DNA of 62,658 bases from an uncultured Clostridia bacterium (GTDB lineage: Bacteria > Bacillota > Clostridia > Lachnospirales > Lachnospiraceae), in the NCBI GenBank assembly GCA_947174885.1, contig CAMWKO010000015.1, forward strand, positions 1-62,658, read 5' to 3'. The notes under the pieces are model-generated. The model was given only the letters and a program-made list of their open reading frames with translations, made no database searches and was not told where the DNA came from. The first letter of the stretch is position 1. The number at the start of each line of letters is the position of its first letter. The translations under genes and the position numbers were made by a program. Shown here one piece after another: positions 35,457-46,499 of this stretch.

Positions 35457-37436
35457 ATGACTTACGAAGGTTTTTTACCAATTTCAAAAGAGGATTTAAA
35501 AGATAGGAATATAGAACAGTTAGACTTTGTATATGTTATAGGCGATGCTTATGTAGACCATCCCTCTTTCGGACATGCAATAATTAGTCGTGTTTTAGAA
35601 AGTAATGGCTATAGTGTTGGTATAATTTCCCAGCCTGATTGGAAGAATAAGAATAGTATATCCATTCTTGGTGAGCCAAAACTGGGCTTTATTGTTATGG
35701 GTGGAAATATGGACTCTATGGTAAATCATTACTCTGTATCCAAGAAAAGACGTAGTACTGATGCCTTTACTCCCGGTGGAGCCATGGGAAAACGTCCTGA
35801 CTATGCTACAGTAGTATATTGTAATTTGATACGTCAGACCTACAAAAATATTCCTATTATTATCGGTGGTATAGAAGCCTCTTTAAGAAGACTGGCTCAC
35901 TACGATTATTGGTCAAATAAGGTTAAACGGTCAATATTATTGGATTCCGGTGCAGATATTTTAATTTATGGTATGGGAGAACGGGCTGTTGTAGAGGTAG
36001 CAGATGCATTAAAATCAGGAATTCCGGTAAAAAATATTACATTTATAGATGGCTGTGTATACAAAACCAAAGACATTTCAGGTATTTTTGATTATGAAAT
36101 TCTTCCGGCTTATGAGGATATAAAGGAGGACAAGCTTACCTTTGCACAAAGCTTTTATACCCAGTATCTGAATACAGACTCCTTTACGGCAAAAAAGCTT
36201 ATAGAGCCATATCCAAATGGTGTATATATAGTACAGAATATCCCGCAAAAGCCTCTTACACAGTCTGAAATGGATAGGGTATATGCACTTCCGTATATGA
36301 GAAATTATCATCCCAGCTACGAAGAAGCAGGTGGTGTACCTGCCATTGCAGAAGTAAAATTTTCTCTTGTAAGTAATAGAGGCTGCTTTGGAGGCTGTAG
36401 CTTTTGCGCTTTGACCTTTCATCAGGGAAGAATTATTCAGACAAGAAGTCATGAATCCATTATTGAGGAGGCAAAAAAGATTATATGGGATAAGGACTTT
36501 AAAGGATATATCCATGATGTAGGCGGTCCAACAGCTAATTTCAGACATACCTCCTGTGAAAAACAGTTAAAGGCAGGAGTTTGTAAAAATAAGCAATGCC
36601 TGTTTCCTACAGCTTGTAAAAATCTTAAAGTAGACCATACGGATTATCTTAATTTACTAAAGAAACTAAGAGAGCTTCCAAATGTAAAAAAGGTATTTAT
36701 ACGAAGTGGTATCCGCTTTGATTATCTTATATACGATGAAAATGATACTTTCTTTTATGAGATGGTAAAGCATCATATAAGCGGTCAGTTAAAGGTTGCA
36801 CCTGAGCATATTTCAGATAATGTTCTTAGTAGAATGGGAAAGCCTGAAAATGCCGTATATGAGAAATTCATAAAAAAATATAAGAGAATTAATGAAAAAC
36901 TTGGGCTTAAGCAGTTTGTAGTGCCATATCTTATGTCCTCACATCCCGGTTCTACTATGGAGGATGCAGTTGTTTTAGCGGAATATTTAAGAGATCTGGG
37001 TTATATGCCTGAACAGGTACAGGATTTCTATCCGACACCATCGACCATATCCACCTGTATGTATTACACAGGTGTAGACCCAAGAACTATGGAAAAGGTA
37101 TATGTACCCAAAAATCCGCATGAAAAGGCTATGCAGAGAGCACTTATACAGTATCGTAATCCAAAGAACTATGATTTGGTTTATGAGGCATTAAAGCTTA
37201 CCGGTAGAGAGGATTTAATCGGTTTTGACAGCAAATGCTTAATTAAACCCAGAAAGTTTGGAACCAATTTAGGAAAAAATAGCAATAACATCAAATATGA
37301 TAATAAAAATGTTAAAAATAATTCAAAAGACAGCCATATAAATAGTGATACTAAAAGAAATAAGCAAAATTCAAACAAATCCGGCACACTTAAAAAGAAA
37401 ACTATCAGAAATGTGCATAAAAAGAAAGGACATTAG
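35457..37436 (+). CDS. YgiQ family radical SAM protein
   Basis: 659 residues. Seen: N-terminal YgiQ domain ([26 protein letters not shown]), the radical SAM cluster motif CFGGCSFC (C-x3-C-x2-C, about 312-319), the family hallmark [12 protein letters not shown], further Cys ([14 protein letters not shown]) and the C-terminal DUF3362-like region. The last about 60 residues are Lys/Asn-rich and disordered. The reaction is unknown for the whole family. The frame ends 2 bp before the SDR gene. Confidence 0.93.
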   Translation: MTYEGFLPISKEDLKDRNIEQLDFVYVIGDAYVDHPSFGHAIISRVLESNGYSVGIISQPDWKNKNSISILGEPKLGFIVMGGNMDSMVNHYSVSKKRRSTDAFTPGGAMGKRPDYATVVYCNLIRQTYKNIPIIIGGIEASLRRLAHYDYWSNKVKRSILLDSGADILIYGMGERAVVEVADALKSGIPVKNITFIDGCVYKTKDISGIFDYEILPAYEDIKEDKLTFAQSFYTQYLNTDSFTAKKLIEPYPNGVYIVQNIPQKPLTQSEMDRVYALPYMRNYHPSYEEAGGVPAIAEVKFSLVSNRGCFGGCSFCALTFHQGRIIQTRSHESIIEEAKKIIWDKDFKGYIHDVGGPTANFRHTSCEKQLKAGVCKNKQCLFPTACKNLKVDHTDYLNLLKKLRELPNVKKVFIRSGIRFDYLIYDENDTFFYEMVKHHISGQLKVAPEHISDNVLSRMGKPENAVYEKFIKKYKRINEKLGLKQFVVPYLMSSHPGSTMEDAVVLAEYLRDLGYMPEQVQDFYPTPSTISTCMYYTGVDPRTMEKVYVPKNPHEKAMQRALIQYRNPKNYDLVYEALKLTGREDLIGFDSKCLIKPRKFGTNLGKNSNNIKYDNKNVKNNSKDSHINSDTKRNKQNSNKSGTLKKKTIRNVHKKKGH

Positions 37437-37438
37437 AC

Positions 37439-38212
37439 ATGAAGAAAATTGCATTAATAACAGGAGCATCCTCAGGCTTTGGAAGTATAATGGCAACAAA
37501 ATTTTCCAACCAGTTTAAATGTATTGATGAGTTATATTTAGTTGCCAGACGTAAAGAACGGTTAGATGAAATTGCAAAAACAATAGATAAACCCTGTAAA
37601 ATCATTCCTATGGATTTAGTATCTACAGATAACATTTTAGAACTTGCAGATATGATAAAAGAAGAGAATGTCTGTATTAAAATATTGGCTAACTGTGCAG
37701 GGTTTGGCATTTTTGGAGATTTTGACGAATTATCTGATGAAAAATGTATGGATATGGTTGATTTAAATTGTAAAGCACTTACTATTCTTACAAAAAAGCT
37801 TTTACCATATATGAGTTACAACAGCAGAATTATAAATATTGCATCTTCAGCGGCATTTATGCCACAAAAAAAGTTTGCAGTTTATGCAGCAAGTAAAGCT
37901 TATGTTCTAAGCTTTACCAGAGCCTTAAATCAGGAATTAAAGGGTACCAGTGTTTCTGCTACAGCGGTGTGTCCAGGACCTGCCAATACGGAGTTTTTTG
38001 ATATCGCCCTTGAAGTTTCTGACAGAATCCCGTTTTATAAGGAAATGTTTATGTCAGATGCTGAAAAAGTAGTAGATAAAGCTATAAAAGATGCTATTTT
38101 ACAAAAAGAGGTATCTGTATATAGTATTCCTATGAAATTATTCAGAGCATTAGCAAAGCTGGTACCACATAGTATTATATTTAAATTTATGTCACTTGGA
38201 GGATTGCTCTAG
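37439..38212 (+). CDS. SDR family NAD(P)-dependent oxidoreductase
   Basis: 257 residues. Rossmann dinucleotide loop TGASSGFG (about 9-16), NCAGFG motif (NNAG equivalent), catalytic Ser in ASSAAF and Y-A-A-S-K (Tyr-x3-Lys, about 147-151). Classical SDR; an N-terminal Arg-Arg at the second strand (ARRKERL) suggests NADP(H). C-terminal part resembles the long-chain acyl/keto reductase group (YqjQ/DltE type). Substrate unknown. Two bases after the YgiQ gene. Confidence 0.9.
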   Translation: MKKIALITGASSGFGSIMATKFSNQFKCIDELYLVARRKERLDEIAKTIDKPCKIIPMDLVSTDNILELADMIKEENVCIKILANCAGFGIFGDFDELSDEKCMDMVDLNCKALTILTKKLLPYMSYNSRIINIASSAAFMPQKKFAVYAASKAYVLSFTRALNQELKGTSVSATAVCPGPANTEFFDIALEVSDRIPFYKEMFMSDAEKVVDKAIKDAILQKEVSVYSIPMKLFRALAKLVPHSIIFKFMSLGGLL

Positions 38213-38282
38213 TGAATAAACATTTTATAGTAATTAATATATTTATGTGATAGAATTATAAAAAACTAAAGGTGGAAATATA

Positions 38283-39149
38283 ATGGAAAGAACAATTCGT
38301 GAACAATTTAGTGATATGGCAGTTGTATTGTCAATAAAGGAACCCGGTACAAAGGGCTTTGCCTCTTTATATGCTGAAATGCTTGAATTTCTAAATAAAT
38401 TAGATGGATTATATGTTATTCTTGCAACTGACTATATGGATAAAACAAGAGGATTGAGTGTACCTCTTGCGTTAAAGCCAAATGGTCAGCCCTCTATTTA
38501 TGTTTTTACAGATTTAGAACTTGCAAAGAAATGGTGTCATCACTATCATCATTTGATGAAGGATAATAAAGAGCCTGTTGGATATTTGAAATCCTCTGAC
38601 AGGGAATTTTTACATCTGTTTCAGACAGCATACCAACTGGGCATTTACAAATGTATTGTGAACGAGGGAGACAGGATGTTAGCTTTGAATATAGCTGATA
38701 TGATTCAGATTAATAATTTAAGTCAGAGCAGTATGGTATTGGATATCAAAACTATCGAAAACTATTTGAAACAAAACAAAATACCTAAGATTATGATTAG
38801 ATTCCATAGTGTGGCAGTAGTAGATTTTGAGATTTCAAAGGAAAATAAGGACTATCTTAATGATGTAGCAGATAAAGCCTTTAAGGAGTTTTCGGAGATT
38901 GTCAATGGTTTTGGGGGAACTGTTATAAAAGGATGCAAACACATTGAAAATGAGGGTTATAAGCTTGCTACAATACTATTTGAAACTAAAAATGATTTAT
39001 TGGAAAATATTAAAAATAAAAATTATTTAGCTATTGAAAAAGCTTTTTTTGAAAGTATTGAAAAATATGACACTGAAAAACTTTTTGATAACAGATATAG
39101 CTATATTAGATTTGAAGCAAAGGAACAGACAACTGATGTAGAAGAATAA
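38283..39149 (+). CDS. Conserved protein of unknown function, possibly SseB-like N-terminus
   Basis: 288 residues, soluble, no signal peptide. The first half contains LDGLYVILATDY and PSIYVFTDLELAKKWCHHYHHL, which loosely resembles SseB-type domains. The second half (from about 165) has no recognisable family. AAAGGTGGAAATATA precedes ATG 38283. Single transcription unit between the SDR gene and a small membrane protein. The SseB suggestion is weak. Confidence 0.7.
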   Translation: MERTIREQFSDMAVVLSIKEPGTKGFASLYAEMLEFLNKLDGLYVILATDYMDKTRGLSVPLALKPNGQPSIYVFTDLELAKKWCHHYHHLMKDNKEPVGYLKSSDREFLHLFQTAYQLGIYKCIVNEGDRMLALNIADMIQINNLSQSSMVLDIKTIENYLKQNKIPKIMIRFHSVAVVDFEISKENKDYLNDVADKAFKEFSEIVNGFGGTVIKGCKHIENEGYKLATILFETKNDLLENIKNKNYLAIEKAFFESIEKYDTEKLFDNRYSYIRFEAKEQTTDVEE

Positions 39150-39213
39150 TCAGATTAATATATATGTCAAAGACAAAACTTTAACATTAATTCAAAACAT
39201 CAGGAGAAGCATT

Positions 39214-39789
39214 ATGAAGCAGTTAAAACCACTGGAAAAAGGAACGTATTTATATATCAATAACAGAAAAAAAAGACTTATTCTTTTTTCAGGCTTATCC
39301 ATGCTGGGTGTTTTTATTATATTTTTAACAGGTATAATAATATACCACACAAATAAATCAATTTATGCAGTTATTGCAGCATTAGCGGCACTGCCTGCCG
39401 CAAAGCTTATAACACTTTTAGCAGTAATTATTCCTTATAAATCCGGTGATGCCGATATATATAATACTCTTATGGGATACAGCAAAAATCAAAACGGAAT
39501 ACTTACCTGCGACTTAGCCATAGCTTCCAGCAGCAAAATATCTTTTATACAATTTGCCTATATATTGGATGGAAAAGTGTTTTTATATTCTGATTACAAA
39601 AAACTGGATGTAAGCTTTACTGAAAAACATATAAAAGATATTCTTTCTGAAAACTGTAATTTCTCATCTGTAAAACTTTATAGTGACAAAGACAGGTTTA
39701 TTAGTAAAATTAATGCTTTAACAGCAATAAATGACATAGCAAATATGGACAAAAGAATAAGTCAAAAACTGATTTCTTATTCCATGTAA
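39214..39789 (+). CDS. Membrane protein of unknown function
   Basis: 191 residues with two adjacent hydrophobic spans (about 24-44 and 51-73) near the N-terminus and a soluble C-terminal domain of about 110 residues. No family recognised. ATCAGGAGAAGC ribosome site before ATG. The next gene, a pseudouridine synthase, starts 18 bp later, and the order unknown - rluA-like - recU suggests an operon. Confidence 0.75.
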   Translation: MKQLKPLEKGTYLYINNRKKRLILFSGLSMLGVFIIFLTGIIIYHTNKSIYAVIAALAALPAAKLITLLAVIIPYKSGDADIYNTLMGYSKNQNGILTCDLAIASSSKISFIQFAYILDGKVFLYSDYKKLDVSFTEKHIKDILSENCNFSSVKLYSDKDRFISKINALTAINDIANMDKRISQKLISYSM

Positions 39790-39807
39790 TGTAAAGGTTT
39801 CCGTAAT

Positions 39808-40830
39808 ATGAGAGAGTTGATTATATCCAAAAATGAAGCCGGTCAGCGTCTTGATAAATATCTGCTTAAATATTTGAATAAGGCAGGTAGCGGTTTTATA
39901 TATAAGATGTTGAGAAAAAAGAATATTTTATTAAATGATAAGAAGGCAAACGGTAATGAAAAACTGGTTGTAGGTGATAATGTCAGACTATATCTGTCAG
40001 AAGAAACCATAAATACATTTATGGAAATTAAAAAAGATTTTAGACTAAAAAAACCAAATATTACCAGTGGTCATGCCAAAAACATATCTGTTTTGGACAA
40101 ATATAAGGTTGGTCTTATATATCAGGATGATAATATTTTATTATTAAATAAACCAATAGGTCTGTTGTCGCAAAAAGCCGTAAAGAACGATATAGCCGTT
40201 AACGACATAGCTATTAGATATTTATTGGAAAACGGCAGTCTGACAGAAGATGACTTGCAGACCTTTATGCCGTCTGTCTGTAACAGATTGGATAGAAATA
40301 CTACAGGTATTATATCTGTCGGAAAGTCACTAACAGGATTACAGACTTTATCAGCATTATTTAAGGACAGAACGATTTCCAAGTATTATCTGGCATTAGT
40401 AAAGGGCAGTGTAGATAAAAAAGCTACTATTGACGGATATTTAAAAAAAGATATACAAAACAATAAGGTTTCAATCAGTACTTTGGCAGTTAGTAAAGAC
40501 GAAGATTATATAAAAACCTCGTATGAACCTGTTAAATACATTGAAATAATGTCACAGACCCTTACCTTATTAAAGGTACATCTGATAACAGGAAAAACCC
40601 ATCAGATACGGGCACATATTGCAAGTATTGGACATCCTGTCATAGGGGATTACAAGTATGGGGATAAACATATTAATGATAAATTTAAAACAAAATATAA
40701 TATAAGTTCTCAATTGTTACATTCATATTCATTAAGCTTTCCGCAGTTAGAGAATGATATGAAAAATCTTTCAAATAAAGAATTTATAGCACCACTGCCT
40801 GAATTTTGGCCGGTTAAATTGGAGGATTAG
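39808..40830 (+). CDS. RluA-family pseudouridine synthase
   Basis: 340 residues. N-terminal S4 domain (QRLDKYLLKYLNKAGSGFIYKMLRKKN), catalytic domain with Asp in CNRLDRNTTGIISVGKS (about 154-170), and the RluA C-terminal HQIRAHIASIGHPVIGDYKYG. RluC/RluD-like length. rRNA target not assignable. No strong ribosome site before ATG 39808 (GTAAAGG further up). recU starts 3 bp after the stop. Confidence 0.93.
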   Translation: MRELIISKNEAGQRLDKYLLKYLNKAGSGFIYKMLRKKNILLNDKKANGNEKLVVGDNVRLYLSEETINTFMEIKKDFRLKKPNITSGHAKNISVLDKYKVGLIYQDDNILLLNKPIGLLSQKAVKNDIAVNDIAIRYLLENGSLTEDDLQTFMPSVCNRLDRNTTGIISVGKSLTGLQTLSALFKDRTISKYYLALVKGSVDKKATIDGYLKKDIQNNKVSISTLAVSKDEDYIKTSYEPVKYIEIMSQTLTLLKVHLITGKTHQIRAHIASIGHPVIGDYKYGDKHINDKFKTKYNISSQLLHSYSLSFPQLENDMKNLSNKEFIAPLPEFWPVKLED

Positions 40831-40833
40831 ATT

Positions 40834-41370
40834 ATGGGAACTTGGAATTCCAGAGGACTTCGTGGCTCAACTTTAGAAGACATGATAAATTTAAGTATAG
40901 AAAAATATCGTGAAAACGGTCTTGGTCTTATACAAAAGATACCTACACCTATTAAGCCTATCGAAATAAATCAGAGCACAAGACATATTACTTTAGCTTA
41001 TTTTGAAAAGAAGAGTACTGTCGACTATATAGGTGTGGTACAGGGGATACCCATTTGTTTTGATGCAAAAGAGTGTAATGTAGATACCTTTTCTATAGCA
41101 AATATACATGAGCATCAGATTAACTTTATGAAAGAATTTGAAGAACAGCAGGGCATTTCTTTCATTATATTATACTATAGTCATAAGGATGAGCTTTATT
41201 ATATACCTTTTGCAGATATATACGATTTTTATAAAAGGAGTGCAGAGGGTGGCAGAAAAAGCTTCAGATATGATGAAGTTAATAAAAATTTTAAAATAAC
41301 ATCACATAATGGTGTACCCGTACATTTTCTTGAGTGTCTTAACTTAGATTTATGTACAAGACCACAATAA
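40834..41370 (+). CDS. recU: Holliday junction resolvase RecU
   Basis: 178 residues. Firmicute resolvase that cuts four-way junctions processed by RuvAB. Seen: WNSRGLRGSTLEDMI near the N-terminus, the metal-binding STVDYIGVVQG and CFDAKE (Asp..Glu-x-Lys-like, about 62-85), and HEHQINFM. Slightly shorter than Bacillus RecU (about 200). GGAGGATTA before ATG 40834. It serves as the resolvase for the RuvAB encoded at 17822-19426. Confidence 0.93.
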   Translation: MGTWNSRGLRGSTLEDMINLSIEKYRENGLGLIQKIPTPIKPIEINQSTRHITLAYFEKKSTVDYIGVVQGIPICFDAKECNVDTFSIANIHEHQINFMKEFEEQQGISFIILYYSHKDELYYIPFADIYDFYKRSAEGGRKSFRYDEVNKNFKITSHNGVPVHFLECLNLDLCTRPQ

Positions 41371-41372
41371 AG

Positions 41373-41401
41373 TTGACACTGCTTAAAATATCAAGTATAA
41401 T
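41373..41401 (+). promoter_or_regulatory. Promoter of the his operon
   Basis: TTGACA (41373-41378), 17-bp spacer, TATAAT (41396-41401): an exact match to both housekeeping boxes. The leader to hisZ is only about 50 nt, too short for a T-box, so no His-tRNA riboswitch is present here. Confidence 0.9.
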
Positions 41402-41457
41402 GTTGTCGTTTGATAATTTGGTAATACACTAACACGCTAAAGCGGGCAGGAGATTAT

Positions 41458-42669
41458 ATGGAAAAGAAATTGTTGCATACACCGGAGGGTGTAAGAGATA
41501 TTTACAATGTTGAATGTGAAAATAAGCTGTATTTACAGGATGAAATACATAAAACAATAAAACTGTACGGGTATAATGATATTCAGACACCTACCTTTGA
41601 ATTTTTTGATATATTCAATAAAGAAAAGGGCTCGGCACACTCAAAGAACCTTTATAAGTTTTTTGACAGGGACGGATATACTCTTGTATTAAGACCTGAT
41701 ATGACACCTTCTATTGCAAGAGCTGCCGCAAAATACTACATGGATGAGGATATGCCTGTAAGATTCTGCTATATGGGCAATACATTCATAAACAATGCCG
41801 AACATCAGGGAAAGCTAAAGGAAACCACACATATAGGAGCAGAGCTTATTGGTGACAATAAGTCTGATGCTGATGCTGAAATTATTGCAATTACCATAGA
41901 TTCCCTGCTTAGATGCGGACTTAAGGATTTCCAGATAGAAATAGGGCATGCCGACTACTTCAAAGGTCTGATAGAAGCAGCTAATATAGATGAAGATACT
42001 ACCGCGTATATAAGAGAGCTTTTAGCGAATAAAAACTATTTCGGTGTAGAAGAGGCTGTTTCGGAAATGCCTGTTCCTGAAGCTGTAAAAAATGCTTTTA
42101 TGAAGCTTTCAGAGCTGGTTGGTTCAATAGATGTAATAAATGAAGCAAAAAAGCTTGTATCCGGTGAAACTATAGATAATGCACTTGACAGATTGGAAAA
42201 GGTATACAATATTCTTAAAGTTTACGGATATGATAAATATATTTCCTTTGATCTTGGTATGGTTAGCGACTATCAGTATTATACAGGTGTAGTATTCAGG
42301 GCTTATACCTATAAAATCGGTGATCCTATTGCAAAGGGCGGAAGATATGATGATTTATTAAAACAATTTGGTAAAAATTCTCCGTCTATCGGATTTTGCA
42401 TAAATATTGACAATTTACTTGTAGCAATGCAGCGGCAAAAGCTTTCTGTTGGCGGAACAACACTTAAACATGTAGTTTTATATGATAATGATGTTTCCAC
42501 AAAGGCAATAGAGCTTGCATTTAAGCTAAGAAGTGATAACATTAAAACAGAGCTAATCAGAAAGAGTTCCAAATTTACTATTGAAGATTATATTGGCTAT
42601 GAAAGTAAAAACTCAGTTTCAACAATACACTATGTAACTGTAAACGAAACTAAAACTTTCAATTTATAA
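41458..42669 (+). CDS. hisZ: ATP phosphoribosyltransferase regulatory subunit HisZ
   Basis: 403 residues. Catalytically inactive histidyl-tRNA synthetase relative that partners short HisG. Seen: class II synthetase fold motifs (TPEGVRDIY, motif 2 [17 protein letters not shown], motif 3-like [30 protein letters not shown]). The HisRS histidine-binding tract and anticodon domain are reduced. Its place directly before hisG separates it from a true hisS. CAGGAGATTAT before ATG 41458. Confidence 0.94.
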   Translation: MEKKLLHTPEGVRDIYNVECENKLYLQDEIHKTIKLYGYNDIQTPTFEFFDIFNKEKGSAHSKNLYKFFDRDGYTLVLRPDMTPSIARAAAKYYMDEDMPVRFCYMGNTFINNAEHQGKLKETTHIGAELIGDNKSDADAEIIAITIDSLLRCGLKDFQIEIGHADYFKGLIEAANIDEDTTAYIRELLANKNYFGVEEAVSEMPVPEAVKNAFMKLSELVGSIDVINEAKKLVSGETIDNALDRLEKVYNILKVYGYDKYISFDLGMVSDYQYYTGVVFRAYTYKIGDPIAKGGRYDDLLKQFGKNSPSIGFCINIDNLLVAMQRQKLSVGGTTLKHVVLYDNDVSTKAIELAFKLRSDNIKTELIRKSSKFTIEDYIGYESKNSVSTIHYVTVNETKTFNL

Positions 42670-42679
42670 GGAGAACCCC

Positions 42680-43315
42680 ATGAGATATTTAACATTTGCT
42701 TTAGCAAAGGGCAGACTTGCTAAACAAACCTTAGAGATATTTGAAAAATTTGGTATTACCTGCGAGGAAATGAAGGATAAAAATACCAGAAAGCTTATCT
42801 TTGTAAATGAAGAACTCAAACTTAAATTCTTTCTTGCAAAAGCAGGTGATGTACCTACATATGTGGAATATGGTGCAGCCGATATAGGTATTGTAGGAAA
42901 GGATACAATTCTTGAAGAGGGCAGAAATATATTAGAGGTTGTGGATTTGGGTATAGGAAAATGCCGTATGTGTGTTTGTGGTCCTGCATCAGCAGGTGAA
43001 CTTCTTAAGCATCATGAGATGATAAGAGTTGCCAGCAAATACCCAAATATTGCAAAGGATTACTTTTATAATAAAAAGCATCAGACAGTTGAGATTATCA
43101 AGCTTAACGGGTCTGTTGAACTTGCACCTATTGTGGGCTTATCAGAAGTGATTGTGGATATAGTAGAAACAGGTGCTACACTTAAAGAAAACGGACTGGA
43201 TGTACTTGAGGAAATATGTCCGCTTTCAGCCAGAATGGTAGTTAATCAGGTAAGTATGAAAATGGAAAATGAACGTATCAGAAATTTCATAAAAGAGCTA
43301 AAAAGTGTTTTGTAG
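42680..43315 (+). CDS. hisG: ATP phosphoribosyltransferase, short form HisG
   Basis: 211 residues, the short form without the C-terminal histidine-binding domain, so it needs HisZ. First committed step of histidine synthesis. Seen: [33 protein letters not shown] and the PRPP loop [14 protein letters not shown] (about 156-169). AAGGAGAACC ribosome site, 10 bp after hisZ. Confidence 0.97.
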   Translation: MRYLTFALAKGRLAKQTLEIFEKFGITCEEMKDKNTRKLIFVNEELKLKFFLAKAGDVPTYVEYGAADIGIVGKDTILEEGRNILEVVDLGIGKCRMCVCGPASAGELLKHHEMIRVASKYPNIAKDYFYNKKHQTVEIIKLNGSVELAPIVGLSEVIVDIVETGATLKENGLDVLEEICPLSARMVVNQVSMKMENERIRNFIKELKSVL

Positions 43316-43329
43316 GACGGAGGAATAAA

Positions 43330-44622
43330 ATGCGTATTTTAAAATTAGATGAAGAATCAAAGAAAAATATACTAAATGACTTGCTTAAAAGAAGTCCGAA
43401 TAATTATGATGAATATGCCAATGCTGTAGCGGAAATTGTAAACGATGTACGGGCAAACGGTGATAAAGCACTTTTTGAATATACCTTAAAATTTGACAAA
43501 ACTACTTTAACTGCTGATAATATTTTAGTATCTAAAGAAGAAATAGAAGAAGCATACTCTCTTGTAGAGCCGTCATTAGTGGAGGTTATTAAAAAAGCTG
43601 CTGAAAACATAAGAGTTTTTCATGAAAAACAAAGGCAGTACAGCTGGTTCGATTCAAAGCCGGACGGAACAATACTTGGTCAAAAGGTTACTGCATTATC
43701 AAAAGTGGGTGTGTATGTACCCGGAGGAAAGGCAGCGTACCCATCTTCAGTGCTTATGAATATTATTCCGGCAAAGGTAGCCGGAGTAGAGGAAATCATT
43801 ATGACTACTCCTCCTTCAAAAGACGGTAAGGTAAATCCGGGCACACTTGTAGCCGCACATATAGCAGGAATAGATAAAATCTACAAGGCAGGCGGTGCTC
43901 AGGCTATAGCTGCTCTTGCCTTTGGTACTGAAACCCTACCAAAGGTTGATAAAATAGTGGGACCAGGAAATATTTTTGTTGCATTGGCTAAAAAACAGGT
44001 ATTTGGCTTTGTAAGCATTGATTCTATTGCAGGTCCGTCTGAAATTCTGGTTTTAGCTGATGAAACTGCAAATCCAAGATATGTAGCAGCCGATCTTTTA
44101 TCACAGGCAGAACATGATGAACTGGCATCCGCTATTCTTGTTACTAACGATATGCACCTTGCCGAAGAGGTTTCTAAAGAAGTTGACAAATTTACAGAGG
44201 TTTTATCACGAAAAGATATAATGGAAAAATCTCTTGAAAATTTCGGATATATATTAGTTGTAGATACTATAAACGAAGCTATTGATGTTGCCAACGATAT
44301 TGCTTCCGAACACTTGGAAATAGTTACAAAAAATCCGTTTGATACCATGACAAGAATAAAAAATGCAGGGGCAATATTCCTTGGTGAATACAGTAGTGAG
44401 CCGCTTGGTGACTATTTTGCCGGTCCAAATCATGTACTTCCTACAAACGGTACTGCAAAATTCTTCTCACCTCTCAGTGTAGATGACTTTGTTAAAAAAT
44501 CAAGTATTATCTCTTATTCAAGAGAGGCACTTGAGGTAATTCATAAAGATATTATAGAATTTGCCGAGTCAGAAAGACTTACGGCACACGCAAATTCCAT
44601 TAAAGTAAGATTTGAAGAATAA
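43330..44622 (+). CDS. hisD: Histidinol dehydrogenase
   Basis: 430 residues. Oxidises histidinol to histidine in two NAD+-dependent steps with zinc. Seen: VGVYVPGGKAAYPSSVLMN (about 119-137), KIVGPGNIFVALAKKQV, DSIAGPSEILVLAD, the zinc/catalytic SQAEHDELASA (about 254-264) and GPNHVLPTNGTAKFFSPL. Length normal. ACGGAGGAATAAA before ATG. Confidence 0.97.
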   Translation: MRILKLDEESKKNILNDLLKRSPNNYDEYANAVAEIVNDVRANGDKALFEYTLKFDKTTLTADNILVSKEEIEEAYSLVEPSLVEVIKKAAENIRVFHEKQRQYSWFDSKPDGTILGQKVTALSKVGVYVPGGKAAYPSSVLMNIIPAKVAGVEEIIMTTPPSKDGKVNPGTLVAAHIAGIDKIYKAGGAQAIAALAFGTETLPKVDKIVGPGNIFVALAKKQVFGFVSIDSIAGPSEILVLADETANPRYVAADLLSQAEHDELASAILVTNDMHLAEEVSKEVDKFTEVLSRKDIMEKSLENFGYILVVDTINEAIDVANDIASEHLEIVTKNPFDTMTRIKNAGAIFLGEYSSEPLGDYFAGPNHVLPTNGTAKFFSPLSVDDFVKKSSIISYSREALEVIHKDIIEFAESERLTAHANSIKVRFEE

Positions 44623-44637
44623 CAGGAGAAATTTTTT

Positions 44638-45237
44638 ATGGCAAAGGCTAATGTAAGAAAAGCAATGGTTACTCGTGAGACAAAGGAAACACAAATTGAG
44701 ATTACCATTGATTTAGATGGTAAGGGAAATGTAACTGTAGATACCGGTATTGGTTTTTTTGACCATATGCTGAACAGTTTTGGAAGACATGCTCTTTTTG
44801 ATTTAAATATAAAAGCTAAAGGTGATTTATTTGTAGATTGTCATCATTTAATTGAAGATACGGGTATTGTGTTAGGAGAAGCCATTAAAAAAGCTTTAGG
44901 TGATAAAAAATCCATTAAAAGATATGGAAATGCCATACTTCCAATGGACGAGGCTTTAGTTTTATGTGCTGTTGACCTGTCGGGAAGACCTTACTATTCT
45001 TCTGATTTGCATTTTACAAACCAGTCTGTAGGATATTTTGATACTGCCATGGTAAAGGAATTCTTCTATGCCGTTTCATATAGTGCAGGTATGAATCTGC
45101 ACTTTAAAATGTTTTCAGGAGAGAATGACCACCACATTATAGAGGCTGCATTTAAAGCCTTTGCAAAAGCAATTGACAGCGCTACACAGGTGGATAACCG
45201 TATTGAAGATGTACTTTCAACTAAAGGTACCTTATAG
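44638..45237 (+). CDS. hisB: Imidazoleglycerol-phosphate dehydratase
   Basis: 199 residues, the single-function form. Seen: the two manganese-binding repeats, GIGFFDHMLNSFGRHALFD with DCHHLIEDTGIVLGEA, and GMNLHFKMFSGENDHHIIEAAFKAFAKAI. Follows hisD by 15 bp with ACAGGAGAAA; hisIE follows by 9 bp. Confidence 0.97.
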   Translation: MAKANVRKAMVTRETKETQIEITIDLDGKGNVTVDTGIGFFDHMLNSFGRHALFDLNIKAKGDLFVDCHHLIEDTGIVLGEAIKKALGDKKSIKRYGNAILPMDEALVLCAVDLSGRPYYSSDLHFTNQSVGYFDTAMVKEFFYAVSYSAGMNLHFKMFSGENDHHIIEAAFKAFAKAIDSATQVDNRIEDVLSTKGTL

Positions 45238-45246
45238 GAGGATTTT

Positions 45247-46479
45247 ATGAATTGTATTAATCTTATTTCCAAGATTGAACTGAAAAACGGAAATGTTTGC
45301 GGTTCTGATTTAAGTGCGGTGGAGCTTTGCAGATATTATTCAAACTACGGTGCTGACGGTATTATTATATTTGAAAAATCAGAAAATGACAGTGAGCATG
45401 AGTTAAATATTGATACGGTAAAGGATATTGTGTCTGCTGTCGATATTCCCGTATATCTTGGAGGAAACATAAAACGTCTTGAGGATGTAAAAAAATACTT
45501 ATATGCTGGTGCTGATATGGCCATATTGGATTTAAGCAAAGAAAGTAATTCAGCTATGATAAAGGAGGCGAGTGACAGATTTGGTAAGGATAAGCTTATT
45601 GTCACAAACGGTGATTCCAAGGCTGTTAAACTTGCTATAGACAATGGTGCTTATATGGTTTTGGCTGACTACGGGGATAGTACTGACTATGGTGTAAAGA
45701 CAATTTATGAAGTGGCATGTGATTTTGACATTATAAATTCAAATGTAAATACAGAAATGACCTTTGGCTATGCTTTTGGTCTTTCGGACAAGGCTATAGA
45801 TTATATGTCACTTAAACATAAGATGAGTGATGCAGGTTTTTGTGCAAATATCACAAAATGCATTATAAGCTTTTCTGATTTAAAAACAGATGAAAAGGGA
45901 TTAATACCTGTAGTAGTTCAGGATTATCAGACAAACGATGTGCTTATGATGGCCTATATGAATGTGGAAGCATTTAATGCAACTATACATACGGGAAGAA
46001 TGACGTATTACAGCAGAAGCAGGAACGAGCTTTGGGAAAAAGGACTTACCTCAGGACATTTTCAGTATTTGAAATCTTTAGAAATAGATTGTGACAATGA
46101 TACATTACTTGCAAAGGTATATCAGGTAGGTGCTGCATGTCATACAAATAACAGAAGCTGTTTCTACAGAAATGTTTACAAAAAGGATTATAAGGAAAAT
46201 AATCCTCATAAAGTATTTGAAGATGTGTATAATATTATATTAGATAGAAAAGCCAATCCAAAGGAAGGCTCCTACACAAATTATTTATTTGATAAGGGAA
46301 TTGATAAAATTCTGAAAAAAGTAGGAGAGGAATGTACCGAAATAGTAATTGCTGCTAAAAACCCAAATCCCGAAGAAATAAAGTATGAAATTTCTGATTT
46401 CCTATATCATGTAATGGTACTGATGGCAGAACGTGGTGTAACCTGGGAGGATGTCACTACTGAATTATCTAGAAGATAA
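45247..46479 (+). CDS. hisIE: HisIE with N-terminal HisA/HisF-like barrel domain
   Basis: 410 residues, about twice the usual HisIE. Residues 1 to about 205 resemble a HisA/HisF half-barrel ([47 protein letters not shown]), but the first catalytic Asp is Glu (IELKNG for LDVKDG) and the second catalytic segment is not recognisable. It is probably non-catalytic. From about 210 comes HisI (cyclohydrolase): [33 protein letters not shown], and zinc residues DCDND and [10 protein letters not shown]. From about 305 comes HisE (pyrophosphatase): [15 protein letters not shown]. hisA, hisF, hisH and hisC are not in this window. Confidence 0.93.
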   Translation: MNCINLISKIELKNGNVCGSDLSAVELCRYYSNYGADGIIIFEKSENDSEHELNIDTVKDIVSAVDIPVYLGGNIKRLEDVKKYLYAGADMAILDLSKESNSAMIKEASDRFGKDKLIVTNGDSKAVKLAIDNGAYMVLADYGDSTDYGVKTIYEVACDFDIINSNVNTEMTFGYAFGLSDKAIDYMSLKHKMSDAGFCANITKCIISFSDLKTDEKGLIPVVVQDYQTNDVLMMAYMNVEAFNATIHTGRMTYYSRSRNELWEKGLTSGHFQYLKSLEIDCDNDTLLAKVYQVGAACHTNNRSCFYRNVYKKDYKENNPHKVFEDVYNIILDRKANPKEGSYTNYLFDKGIDKILKKVGEECTEIVIAAKNPNPEEIKYEISDFLYHVMVLMAERGVTWEDVTTELSRR

Positions 46480-46499
46480 CGATTATCGGAAGGTTTATT

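Noticed and set aside
41402-41457. T-box leader in front of the his operon
   Set aside because: The leader is about 50 nt, far too short, and has no T-box sequence or terminator/antiterminator pair.
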